DNA from: an uncultured Opitutia bacterium
GTDB taxonomy: Bacteria > Verrucomicrobiota > Verrucomicrobiia > Opitutales > Opitutaceae
Reading direction: 5' to 3'
Assembly: GCA_903872505.1 (NCBI GenBank)
Contig: CAIQKV010000028.1
Span: 1 to 64,000, forward strand
DNA: 64,000 nucleotides
Below the pieces are notes generated by a model that did no database searches, was not told where the DNA came from, and worked only from the letters and a program-made list of their open reading frames with translations. Shown here piece after piece: positions 18,025-27,160 of the stretch. The translations under genes were made by a program, and so were the position numbers. The number at the start of each line of letters is the position of its first letter. The stretch's first letter is position 1.

Positions 18025-18822
18025 ATGAATATGCGCCTACACTGGACCAAACAAACCCTCATCTACGGCGGAGCCGCCGTCTGGGGCCTGCTGCTCATCT
18101 CCTGCGTCGCGGCCAACCGCGCCGTGCTCGCCCCGCCACAGATCGCGGGGGCAACCTACGTTGGCTCCAAGGAATGCGCCCAGTGCCACGAAGAGGTGAC
18201 CACGCATTTCGCCTCGGCCAGCCACGCCAAGCTGGGCCTGAAGGATGCCAAGGGCAACGACAGCAGCTGTGAAGGCTGCCACGGTCCGGGCTCCCTGCAC
18301 GTGAACGCCGGCGGCGGCCGGGGCACGATCATCAACCCCAAGAAGTCGCCCGAGACCTGCTTCCAGTGTCACCTCGACAAGCGCGGCCAGTTCCAGCTGC
18401 CGTACACGCACCCGGTGCTCGCCGGCCAGGTTTCCTGCGTGGATTGCCACGATGTGCATTCCGGCAATGCCATTCGCGGCACCGGGACGGATCTCGCGGC
18501 GCAGAACGACACCTGCACCAAGTGCCACACGCAGCAGAAGGGCCCGTTTGTCTACTCGCACGATGCAATGAAGGAAGGCTGCGTCGCCTGCCACCAGCCG
18601 CACGGCTCGGTCAACCAGAAGATGCTCGTCGCCCGCGACGCCAACCTCTGCGTGCGCTGCCACCTCATGGCCCCCGCGACGCCAAGCTCCGGCATCGTCA
18701 ACATCGGCAACAACGACACCGCGGGCAACCACAACGCCCGTCTGCAGCAGGGCACCTGCTGGAGCGCCGGCTGCCACGAGGCACCGCACGGTTCGAACGT
18801 CAACAATCACCTCCGTCGTTGA
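18025..18822 (+). CDS. Multiheme cytochrome c of the MtrA/DmsE type (7 CxxCH + 1 CX4CH), possible lipoprotein
   Basis: CAQCH, CEGCH, CFQCH, CVDCH, CTKCH, CVACH, CVRCH, CWSAGCH; N-terminal LLLISC lipobox-like. Confidence 0.85.
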   Translation: MNMRLHWTKQTLIYGGAAVWGLLLISCVAANRAVLAPPQIAGATYVGSKECAQCHEEVTTHFASASHAKLGLKDAKGNDSSCEGCHGPGSLHVNAGGGRGTIINPKKSPETCFQCHLDKRGQFQLPYTHPVLAGQVSCVDCHDVHSGNAIRGTGTDLAAQNDTCTKCHTQQKGPFVYSHDAMKEGCVACHQPHGSVNQKMLVARDANLCVRCHLMAPATPSSGIVNIGNNDTAGNHNARLQQGTCWSAGCHEAPHGSNVNNHLRR

Positions 18823-18845
18823 TCACCCTCAACACCATCACTACC

Positions 18846-21047
18846 ATGCAAGCCAATGCTTTTTCTCTCCGTCGGTGCGCCGCCACCTTGGCCGCACTGA
18901 CCCTGGTCATCGGGGTTGCCAGGGGCAACGACGCCAGCCCGTCTGATGCGTTCCCGAACTTCGATAACTACGTCAAAATCGGGGCCTTCGGCACCGACCT
19001 CACGGGCAACGAGGCGGCCTTCCAAGCCCGCGCCCGCCAGGCGACCGGCACCGTCGGCATCGAGGACATGTACTTCGCGAAGGACCTGGACAAGACCACC
19101 TCGATGCTGATCGATGGCCATGCCCTCGCCATCACCGGCGACTACCTGGCCAAGTTTCTCGTCACGAAGTCCGACGTCGGGTCGGTCGAGATGGGTTACA
19201 AGTCCTTCCGCACGTTCTACGACGGCGCCGGCGGCTTCTTCCCGCTCAACAAGTATTGGTCCACGCTGAGCCCGGAGGACCTGCATGTTGACCGGAACCA
19301 GTTCTGGGCCGAGGCCAAGTTCCACCTGCCCAACCAGCCCGAGTTCATCGTCCGCTACTCCAACGAGACGCGCTCCGGCCAGAAGGATTCCACGATCTGG
19401 GGCAGCAGTGATTTCACCGGCCTCTCCATCCTGGGCGCCCCCATCACCCAGTATCGCAAGATGGTCCCGAGCTACCTCAACCTCGATGAGCGGCACGAGA
19501 CCCTCGAGCTCTCGGCGACGCACACGCTGGGCAATACCACGTTGAACGCCCGGCTGGCCTGGGAAACGGTTGACAATCTCGACACGCGGTTTGTCACAAA
19601 CTTCCCCGGTGAGGTCATTCCCTGGGCCATTGCCAGCCTGCCTTCGGCCTCCCAGCCCGCGGCGAAGGCCTTGGTCTCGCCCGCCAACTGGAACAATCAG
19701 GCGGTCACGGTCCAAAGCGACGGCATCAGCGGCAAGACATTCACCGCCATGGCCAACTCCACGACCACCTTCACGGACAAGATCCAACTGCTGGCCGGGC
19801 TCAGCTATCAGGACATCAACAACGACTTCACCGGCGACCGGCCGATCACGACCAGCACCCCGACGGCGGTGGGCGTCGTCGCCGTGACGCCGAACACCAA
19901 CCAGGGCCTGATGGGCAACACCAGTGGCGATATCTACACCGGGTTCGTCACGCTGGACATGCATAACAACAACTGGTCCGTCAAACTGTCGCTCAAAGGC
20001 GATGACACGTACACCAAGAGCAACGCCAACCTGACCAACTACACGGCCGCGACCAACACGACCACCGGTGTCGTGACCTACACCGCCACCCCCCAGCAGG
20101 AGTATTCCCGAGTCAAGGGAACGTCCTGGACCCCCACCCTTGACTTCAGTTACGCGGGCCTCTCCCAGGTCACGGTCTACGGGTCGATCAGCGATCGGTC
20201 AGGGGACTTCGACAAGTACTATGCGACGCCCTTCACCGCCGGCACCACGCCGTCCGCCAACAACCTTGAATTCAACGACCAGAAGGACAAACACCTCAAC
20301 ATGAACCTCGGGGCCAACTGGCGGCAGTCCTCGCTGCTCTCCCTGCGCGCCGAGGTGTTCCACAAGGATGAAACCATCAAGGACCCCGGCTACGGCATCG
20401 ATGTGGCTGACTTTTACGAACTCGCCAGCCAGTTCAGCGGCGTGAAGTTCACCGCCATCGTCAAGCCCATGGACACCCTCACGTCCACCACCCGCTACAT
20501 CTACCAGAAGGGCAAGATGCAGGTGACCGGATTCCAGCCGACGTTCCCGGAGTATGACTCATGCGATGCCGAGAACAACACGATCTCGGAGACGATCGAC
20601 TGGAACCCCAACGCGCAGTTCTACCTCCAGGTTAATGCCAACGCGGTGTTCAACACCATCAAGACGATCTATCCGCGGGCCGGCACCGTCGCCGCGGCGG
20701 GCTCCACGCCCGCCTGGGACGCCAACCAGGTGCTGCAGAACGCCAATAACAACTACTTCACCGGCAGCGTGCTCGCCGGCCAGGTGCTCACCAAGGAGGA
20801 CGACCTGCTCGTCAAGTTCACCTACTACAAGGCGAGCAACAACGACGCAAAGCTGGCGCCCATCACCATGCCCTACGGCGCCAACGCCGAGGAGAGCGCG
20901 GTGTCCGTCGGCCTGAAGCATAAGTTCAGCGCCACCTGCGTGGGCGACGCCAAGGTCGGCTACATCGACTCCAAGAGCGACCTCACCGGCGGCAACACGA
21001 ACTTCCACGGGCCGATGGGCTACGTCTCGTTCACCTTCGCCCTGTAA
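18846..21047 (+). CDS. Predicted outer-membrane beta-barrel protein, MtrB/PioB-like partner of the upstream cytochrome
   Basis: Signal peptide, repeated amphipathic strands, C-terminal ...MGYVSFTFAL; paired with MtrA/DmsE-like cytochrome. Confidence 0.75.
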   Translation: MQANAFSLRRCAATLAALTLVIGVARGNDASPSDAFPNFDNYVKIGAFGTDLTGNEAAFQARARQATGTVGIEDMYFAKDLDKTTSMLIDGHALAITGDYLAKFLVTKSDVGSVEMGYKSFRTFYDGAGGFFPLNKYWSTLSPEDLHVDRNQFWAEAKFHLPNQPEFIVRYSNETRSGQKDSTIWGSSDFTGLSILGAPITQYRKMVPSYLNLDERHETLELSATHTLGNTTLNARLAWETVDNLDTRFVTNFPGEVIPWAIASLPSASQPAAKALVSPANWNNQAVTVQSDGISGKTFTAMANSTTTFTDKIQLLAGLSYQDINNDFTGDRPITTSTPTAVGVVAVTPNTNQGLMGNTSGDIYTGFVTLDMHNNNWSVKLSLKGDDTYTKSNANLTNYTAATNTTTGVVTYTATPQQEYSRVKGTSWTPTLDFSYAGLSQVTVYGSISDRSGDFDKYYATPFTAGTTPSANNLEFNDQKDKHLNMNLGANWRQSSLLSLRAEVFHKDETIKDPGYGIDVADFYELASQFSGVKFTAIVKPMDTLTSTTRYIYQKGKMQVTGFQPTFPEYDSCDAENNTISETIDWNPNAQFYLQVNANAVFNTIKTIYPRAGTVAAAGSTPAWDANQVLQNANNNYFTGSVLAGQVLTKEDDLLVKFTYYKASNNDAKLAPITMPYGANAEESAVSVGLKHKFSATCVGDAKVGYIDSKSDLTGGNTNFHGPMGYVSFTFAL

Positions 21048-21075
21048 GCAGCCGCCAAGTTTAGTTACCCCAAAA

Positions 21076-21122
21076 AAGCCGGCCACATCGCACCGCAAGG
21101 TGCCAGTGGCCGGCTTGTTTTT
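21076..21122 (+). terminator. Intrinsic terminator after the porin gene
   Basis: AAGCCGGCCAC / GTGGCCGGCTT 11-bp stem followed by GTTTTTTT. Confidence 0.85.
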
Positions 21123-21343
21123 TGCCTGTTTGGCCCGGTGTGGAATCCTCCGCCGGGCCGCGCGTCCCGCCCAGCTCCTGCCGGGGCGGCCGGGCTCTGC
21201 AGCACCCGGGTCGATTTCGCGAAGACCGGTGGCGCGGGAGCTCGCCGCTTTACGGCTGCGGAATTTTGTCCTTTCATCGGTGCCGCCGTTTCCTGCCTGC
21301 ACCCCCGTCGAAGCCCCGCGATCCGCGAAGTGAAACCTGCGCC

Positions 21344-22153
21344 ATGAATCGACCGCCCTGTCATTCGTCGGGTCCGCCCGGCGCCGGGACCGCGCTGCTG
21401 CTCGCCTGCACCCTGCTGCTGACCGGTTGCGTCTCGACCAAGTACAAGATGGCGCCGAAGGAGACGGCCAAGCCGCCCGTCGTGCTCGATCTCGCGGCGA
21501 CCCAGTCCCCCCTGGCCCTCAAGCTCCACACGGTGATTGTTTTCAAGGGCCCGGGTTCGTGGAAGCAGGAGGCGTATTGGGATGAATATGTGGTCGCACT
21601 CTCCAACCAGGGCGCCGCCCCGGTCGTCCTCGAGTCCGCCACGCTGGTCGACGCGCTCGGGACCGAGCAGGCCTGCGGCACCGATCCGTGGAAACTGGAG
21701 AAACAGAGCCGGGAGAATCTCAAGAAATACGCGCATTATGGCCGCAAGGTCATGATCGGCGCCGGGCTGACGGTCGCCTGGGTCGTCTCGCCTGTCCTGG
21801 GATATTCCGCGGCCATGGCGGGGGCCGATGTCCTGGCCGGGGCGGCGGTCGGGGTCTTCGTCCTGGTGCCCGTGTGGGCGATCGGCAGTGGCGTGCGCTA
21901 CTTCATCGCGGAGAATGCCATTGAGGACGAGTTTGCCCGGCGCCGGATCAAGCTGCCGCTCGAGTTGAAGCCGGGCGAATCCCGGCTGGGCAGCTTGTTC
22001 TTCCCTGTCTCACCCGGGCCGCAACGGCTCGTGGTGCATGGCCGGGCCGGCGGGCAGGCGGTGGCCGACACCCTCGACCTGGCGCCCCTCGCCGGCCTGC
22101 ATTTCCTGAAGGAGCTGACCGACCCGGCACCGGCCGCTCCGGCCAAGCCATGA
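21344..22153 (+). CDS. Putative lipoprotein of unknown function (tandem copy 1)
   Basis: Lipobox LLTGC; shares GPGSWK(Q/R)EA.WDEYVV and DPWKLE with downstream gene. Confidence 0.75.
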   Translation: MNRPPCHSSGPPGAGTALLLACTLLLTGCVSTKYKMAPKETAKPPVVLDLAATQSPLALKLHTVIVFKGPGSWKQEAYWDEYVVALSNQGAAPVVLESATLVDALGTEQACGTDPWKLEKQSRENLKKYAHYGRKVMIGAGLTVAWVVSPVLGYSAAMAGADVLAGAAVGVFVLVPVWAIGSGVRYFIAENAIEDEFARRRIKLPLELKPGESRLGSLFFPVSPGPQRLVVHGRAGGQAVADTLDLAPLAGLHFLKELTDPAPAAPAKP

Positions 22154-22953
22154 ACCTTCGTGGCTCCCGTACCGTGCGCCTGCCGGGGGCCAAGGGCCTC
22201 GCCGCCCTGCTGGCCGGCATCTGCCTCACGGGCTGCATTTCGGATTCAAAATACGACATGGCGCGCGACGACACCCCCCGCGCCCAATTGCTCAACGTGG
22301 CCTTTCCGCCCGCGCCCCTGCAGGCGGCGCTCACCACCCTGATCATCTACGGCGGGCCCGGCTCCTGGAAGCGGGAGGCGCTGTGGGACGAATACGTCGT
22401 CACCCTCCACAATCCCGGCGACCAACCGCTCACGGTCTCGACCGCGGTGCTGGTCGATCAGTCGGGTGTCGCGCGCGCGCCCGGCGACGATCCGTGGAAG
22501 CTGGAGGACCAAAGCAAGGCGTTGTGCAAGGAATACGACCGAACCGGCGTGGCGTTCGTCAAGAATGCCACGCCCGCCGTTCTGACCATCGGCGGGATCG
22601 CGGCCGGCTCCGCCGCGCTCGCGGCGGCCAGTTCCACGGGGGCCGTGACGGTGACCGTCATGCAGGGCCCGCTGGCGGCCGTGACGGTCCCGACTTACTT
22701 CCTCGGCCGGGCGATCGCCAATGACGAGGACGGCGCCGACATCGAGGCCGAATTCCGCCTCCGCCGCCTGGCCCTGCCGCTCGTGCTCGCCCCGGGGCAA
22801 ACCCGGCTCGGCTGCCTGTTTTTTCCCATGGTGCCCGGCCCCCGCTCCCTGAGCCTGCGCTGGTCGCGCGGACCCGAGCAGGGCGAATGCCTGCTCCCGC
22901 TGGAGTTTCTCCACAGACTGCATCTCAAGAGTCCCGGCCCCGCCCAGCCCTGA
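22150..22953 (+). CDS. Putative lipoprotein of unknown function (tandem copy 2)
   Basis: Lipobox CLTGC; ATGA overlap with and similarity to upstream gene. Confidence 0.75.
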   Translation: MNLRGSRTVRLPGAKGLAALLAGICLTGCISDSKYDMARDDTPRAQLLNVAFPPAPLQAALTTLIIYGGPGSWKREALWDEYVVTLHNPGDQPLTVSTAVLVDQSGVARAPGDDPWKLEDQSKALCKEYDRTGVAFVKNATPAVLTIGGIAAGSAALAAASSTGAVTVTVMQGPLAAVTVPTYFLGRAIANDEDGADIEAEFRLRRLALPLVLAPGQTRLGCLFFPMVPGPRSLSLRWSRGPEQGECLLPLEFLHRLHLKSPGPAQP

Positions 22954-23000
22954 ACCGCCTCGCGGCCCGGAGACCCAAGGGTGTTTTCGCAATTATCGGG

Positions 23001-23903
23001 TTACCTGGCGGCATAAGCCGGAGTCGCTCCGGGCTGGCTCGCGACCCATTCGCCCAGGCGGCAGGCCGCGGCCAGACCTGCGGCGGGTGTCGTCCCTCGC
23101 AACCAGCCGGAAATGAAAGCCGCCAGAAACGCGTCCCCGGCACCCACGGTATCGGCGACCTGCACCGGGCGCCCCGCTTCCCAGAACCAGCGGTCCTGGC
23201 ACCAGACGCCGGCGCCGCGCGCGCCGCAGGTCACCACCACCGCAGCAGAGCCAAAGGTCTCCGCGAGGAGCCGGGCATGATCCGCTTCCTTGCCGGGTGT
23301 TTCCTCTCCTCCTTCCGCCAGCCGCGCCGCCTCGGCGGCATTGAGCTTCAGAATCGTGGCCCGGGCAGCCAAGGCGCGCACCAGGACGAGGTCATCGTGG
23401 GGCGGACGGAAATTCACGTCGAAGATCCGCTCGGCCCGGGGCGGCAGTGCGGCCAGCAGGCGCTCCAGAGTCGCGCGATTGGCCGCGGAGCGCAGGGCGA
23501 GCGAGCCGAAAACCAGGGCCCGCGCCGCTTGCGTGCGCCGTACCGCCTCGGCGTCCGCTGCCAGGTGATCCCAGGCGACGTCGCGGGTGATGTTGTAGGC
23601 CGGCTCGCCCCCGGCCGAGAGCGTGGCGCGGACCGTCCCCGTGGGAAATCCCGCGTGCCGGCTGACGCACGTCTGGTCCAGGCCCCAGCGGCCAAGGATG
23701 CGGCCCAGTTCGTCGCCGTTGGGGTCGCACCCCACCGCGGAAACCAGCACCGGCTCCAGGCCCAGCATCTGCAGGTGGTAGGCGACGTTCATGGGCGCGC
23801 CGCCGGGAAAGCGGCCCGATGGCAGGAGATCCCAGAGGATTTCGCCGAAACAAATCACGCGCGGGCGATCGGCGGCTGGGAGAGGGATGGCCGGGGCCGT
23901 CAT
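23001..23903 (-). CDS. PfkB-family carbohydrate kinase (fructokinase-like)
   Basis: CFGEILWDLLPSG.FPGGAPMNVAYHL and DTVGAGDAFLAAF. Confidence 0.92.
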   Translation of the reverse strand: MTAPAIPLPAADRPRVICFGEILWDLLPSGRFPGGAPMNVAYHLQMLGLEPVLVSAVGCDPNGDELGRILGRWGLDQTCVSRHAGFPTGTVRATLSAGGEPAYNITRDVAWDHLAADAEAVRRTQAARALVFGSLALRSAANRATLERLLAALPPRAERIFDVNFRPPHDDLVLVRALAARATILKLNAAEAARLAEGGEETPGKEADHARLLAETFGSAAVVVTCGARGAGVWCQDRWFWEAGRPVQVADTVGAGDAFLAAFISGWLRGTTPAAGLAAACRLGEWVASQPGATPAYAAR

Positions 23904-23993
23904 GATTTTTTCGCCGGGGTGGCAAATCTGTCAGATTTTGACCATCCGCTGGCTTGCCGAGCCGGGGCTTTTTTGAACCAAAAAAGCGCAGGC

Positions 23994-24070
23994 TGGCGTC
24001 CCCACGGGGATTCGAACCCCGGTTCTCACCGTGAAAGGGTGGTGTCCTGACCGGGCTAGACGATGGGGAC
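23994..24070 (-). tRNA. tRNA-Glu (UUC), CCA encoded
   Basis: Reverse strand GTCCCCATCGTCTAGCCCGGTCAGGACACCACCCTTTCACGGTGAGAACCGGGGTTCGAATCCCCGTGGGGACGCCA folds as cloverleaf; anticodon TTC. Confidence 0.95.
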
Positions 24071-24123
24071 TAACCGCGGAGCGCGCACCCTACGGCGCAC
24101 CTCTCCCCGCGCAAGGTGAAAAT

Positions 24124-24226
24124 ATGAGTGAAAGTGAGGGTGAAAGTGAAAGTGTACGGCACCGCTGCGGCCTCGGTTTTTCACTTTCAGATTCCCTTTC
24201 CCCCTCACTCTCACTTTCACTTTCCG
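24124..24226. repeat. Purine/pyrimidine GTGAAA-type imperfect inverted repeat in purC upstream region
   Basis: GAGTGAAAGTGAGGGTGAAAGTGAAAGTG ... CACTTTCAG...CCCTCACTCTCACTTTCACTTTCC. Confidence 0.7.
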
Positions 24227-24227
24227 C

Positions 24228-25139
24228 ATGAAATTCGCCGAGATCGCCGCCGCCCTGCCGAAAACCGCCGTCACCTCGATCGACGGCCTCCCCTTCCCGC
24301 GCATCGCCTCCGGCAAGGTCCGCGAGATCTTCGACCTCGGCGACGCCCTCCTGCTGGTTGCGACCGACCGGCTCTCCGCCTTCGACGTGATCCTGCCCGA
24401 CGGCATTCCCGGCAAGGGCGCGATCCTCACCCAGATGAGCAACTGGTGGTTCGCGCAGACCAGCGGCCTGATCCAGAACCACCTCCTGCCCGACCAGGCC
24501 GGCCTCCTCGCGAACAAATACAAGCTCTCCCGCGACCTCCAGCTGCGCAGCATGGTCGTGCGCAAGCTGAAGCCGCTCACCATCGAGTGCGTCGCGCGCG
24601 GCTACCTCATCGGCAGCGGTTGGAGTTCCTACCAGAAGACCGGCGAGGTCTGCGGCATCAAGCTCCCCGCCGGCCTGCGCCAGGCCGACCGGCTGGCCCA
24701 GCCTATCTTCACGCCGACGACCAAGGCACCCAAGGGCCAGCACGACGAGCCCATCAACGATGCGCAGGGCGCCGCCACCATCGGCGCCGCGCTCTACGAC
24801 CAGGTGAAGGCCATCAGCCTCAAGCTCTACCAGTTCGGCCACGACCGCGCGAAGCAGGCCGGCATGATCCTGGCCGACACGAAGTTCGAGTTCGGCACGG
24901 ACGCCGCCGGCAACCTGTTCCTCATCGACGAGGTGCTCACGCCCGACTCCTCGCGCTACTGGCCGGCCGACAGCTACGCGCCGAACCAGTCGCCGCCGAG
25001 CTACGACAAGCAGTTCGTCCGCGACCACCTGCTCGCCATCAAGTGGAACCAGTCGCCGCCCGCGCCGCGCCTCCCTGCCGACGTCATTGCCCGCACGCAG
25101 GAGAAATACCTCGCGGCACTGAAGAACCTGCTCGGGTGA
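24228..25139 (+). CDS. purC: Phosphoribosylaminoimidazole-succinocarboxamide synthase
   Basis: GKVREIFDLGDALLLVATDRLSAFDVILPDGIPGKG. Confidence 0.96.
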   Translation: MKFAEIAAALPKTAVTSIDGLPFPRIASGKVREIFDLGDALLLVATDRLSAFDVILPDGIPGKGAILTQMSNWWFAQTSGLIQNHLLPDQAGLLANKYKLSRDLQLRSMVVRKLKPLTIECVARGYLIGSGWSSYQKTGEVCGIKLPAGLRQADRLAQPIFTPTTKAPKGQHDEPINDAQGAATIGAALYDQVKAISLKLYQFGHDRAKQAGMILADTKFEFGTDAAGNLFLIDEVLTPDSSRYWPADSYAPNQSPPSYDKQFVRDHLLAIKWNQSPPAPRLPADVIARTQEKYLAALKNLLG

Positions 25140-25207
25140 GTTTCGCCCGTGCGTTGGCGCGGTCGGGGCGCTAGAGTTTGCGCGCCTCATCGCCTTTCCA
25201 TCTTTCC

Positions 25208-27133
25208 ATGAAAACCACCCGTGACCTCGCGTCCGCTTCCTGGACCCTGATCGGCTACGCGCCCGATGCCTGGCGCGCGCTCGCCGGCCTGGATCTCGGC
25301 GCGCCCGACTTCTGCAGCGAAATCGCCCCGATGCCCGCCCGCATCCCGGCCTCCGTCCAGCAGCTGCTGCTCGAGCAGAAGATGATCCCGGACTGGAATT
25401 TCAACATGGACAGCCGCGCCGCCGAATGGGTGGAGAACCGCATCTGGATCTTCTCCACCGTCATCCCGCGCGCGTGGCTCGAGGCGGGCAGCGTCCGCCG
25501 CCTGCGCTGCGCCGGCCTCGACCACGCCGGCTGGATCTGCTGCAACGGCCGCGAGGTCGCCCGCTTCGAGAACGGCTTCACCGAGCACGTCTTCGACCTT
25601 TCCGGCGTCCCGCTCGCCGACGAGAACAAGCTCTCCATCGTCTTCGACCTGCCGCCCCGCTGGCTCGGGCAGTTCAACTTCACGTCGAAGATCAAGGACT
25701 GGAAGGCGCGCTTCAACTACACCTGGGACTGGCAGCCACGCCTCGTGCAGATCGGCATCTGGGACCGCGTCACCCTCGAGGTTTCCGACCGCCGCGAACT
25801 CTCCGGTGTGCGCTGCGCGCTCTCGCCCAAGGGCTTCACGCTCTTCGGCACCGCGCCGGACCAAGTCACCGTGCTCCTCGAGGACGGCGACCGCTGCCTC
25901 CTGCGCACGTCCGTCGAGCCCGCCGTGCTGGCACGCGGCGCCGCATTCGACAACCTGCCCGTCGAGGCCTGGTGGCCCAACGGCTCCGGCGCACAGAAGA
26001 CCTACCGTCTCACCTGCCGGCTCGGCGGGCCGTCGGGCAGCGTGGCGGACGAGTGGACGCGCACCGTCGGTTTCAAGGACGTGACCTGGCGGGCCTGCGA
26101 GGGCGCGCCCAAGGCCGCCGACCCGTGGATCTGCGTCGTCAACGGCCAGCCCACGTTCCTGCAGGGCGTCAACTGGACGCCCATCCGGCCCAACTACGCC
26201 GACGTCACCCGCGAGGACTACGAGCTGCGCATCCGCACCTACGCCAAGATGGGCGCCAACGTGTTTCGGGTGTGGGGCGGCGCTTTCCTCGAGCGCGAGA
26301 TGTTCTACGACCTGTGTGACCAATACGGCATCCTCGTGTGGCAGGAGTTCCCGTTCTCGTCGTCGGGCATCGACAACTGGCCGCCGGAGGACCCGAAGGT
26401 CATCGCCGAGACGCGCCCGATCGTGCGCGACTACGTCGCCCGCCGGCAGCACCACGCGTCACTGCTCCTCTGGTGCGGCGGCAACGAGTTGCAGGGCGCG
26501 CTGGACGGCGGCGCCGTTGGCTCGGGCATGCCCACGCCGGCCACGCACCCGCTGCTGCAGGCGATGAAGGAGGAGGTCACTGCGCTGGACCCCGGTCACC
26601 GCTTCATCCACACCTCACCCACCGGCCCGCGCGCGCAGGCGACCGAGCAGGAATACGGCCAGGGGGTGCACTGGGACATCCACGGCCCGTGGTGGCCGGT
26701 GCCGCAGAGCTACTGGGATGGCGACGACTCGCTGTTCCGCTCCGAGGTCGGCACGGGCGGCGCGAGCCCGCTGGACATCCTCGAGAAGTATTTCGCGAAG
26801 GACGCGTTGATTCCCTTCGACGAGAGCAACCCGCACTGGCGCCGCTTCGGTTTCTGGATCCAGGGCGAGGCCTTCGCGAAGGACAACGGCCGCCCGGCGC
26901 GCAACCTCGCGGAGTTCGTCGCGTGGAGCCAGCAACTGCAGGTGAAGTCGCTCGACATGGCGGCGCGGGGCATCAAGCGCCGCTTCCCGAAGATCGGCGG
27001 CATGATCGTCTGGATGGGCCACGACCCGTTCCCCTGCCCGATCAACACCGCGGTGCTCGACTTCTACGGCCGGCCCAAGCCCGGCGCCGAGGCCCTGCGC
27101 AAGATCTGGCACGCAAAGCCGGAAACGCTGTAG
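25208..27133 (+). CDS. Glycoside hydrolase family 2, beta-mannosidase-like
   Basis: WGGAFLEREMFYDLCDQYGILVWQEFPFS and LLLWCGGNELQG. Confidence 0.9.
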   Translation: MKTTRDLASASWTLIGYAPDAWRALAGLDLGAPDFCSEIAPMPARIPASVQQLLLEQKMIPDWNFNMDSRAAEWVENRIWIFSTVIPRAWLEAGSVRRLRCAGLDHAGWICCNGREVARFENGFTEHVFDLSGVPLADENKLSIVFDLPPRWLGQFNFTSKIKDWKARFNYTWDWQPRLVQIGIWDRVTLEVSDRRELSGVRCALSPKGFTLFGTAPDQVTVLLEDGDRCLLRTSVEPAVLARGAAFDNLPVEAWWPNGSGAQKTYRLTCRLGGPSGSVADEWTRTVGFKDVTWRACEGAPKAADPWICVVNGQPTFLQGVNWTPIRPNYADVTREDYELRIRTYAKMGANVFRVWGGAFLEREMFYDLCDQYGILVWQEFPFSSSGIDNWPPEDPKVIAETRPIVRDYVARRQHHASLLLWCGGNELQGALDGGAVGSGMPTPATHPLLQAMKEEVTALDPGHRFIHTSPTGPRAQATEQEYGQGVHWDIHGPWWPVPQSYWDGDDSLFRSEVGTGGASPLDILEKYFAKDALIPFDESNPHWRRFGFWIQGEAFAKDNGRPARNLAEFVAWSQQLQVKSLDMAARGIKRRFPKIGGMIVWMGHDPFPCPINTAVLDFYGRPKPGAEALRKIWHAKPETL

Positions 27134-27160
27134 GGCAGGGTCTTCGACCCTCCCCCCGGC

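Noticed and set aside
24031-24231. 66-aa ORF rich in SESE/SLSPSLSL
   Set aside because: Generated by the GTGAAA-type inverted repeat and the tRNA-Glu antisense sequence; not a credible protein.
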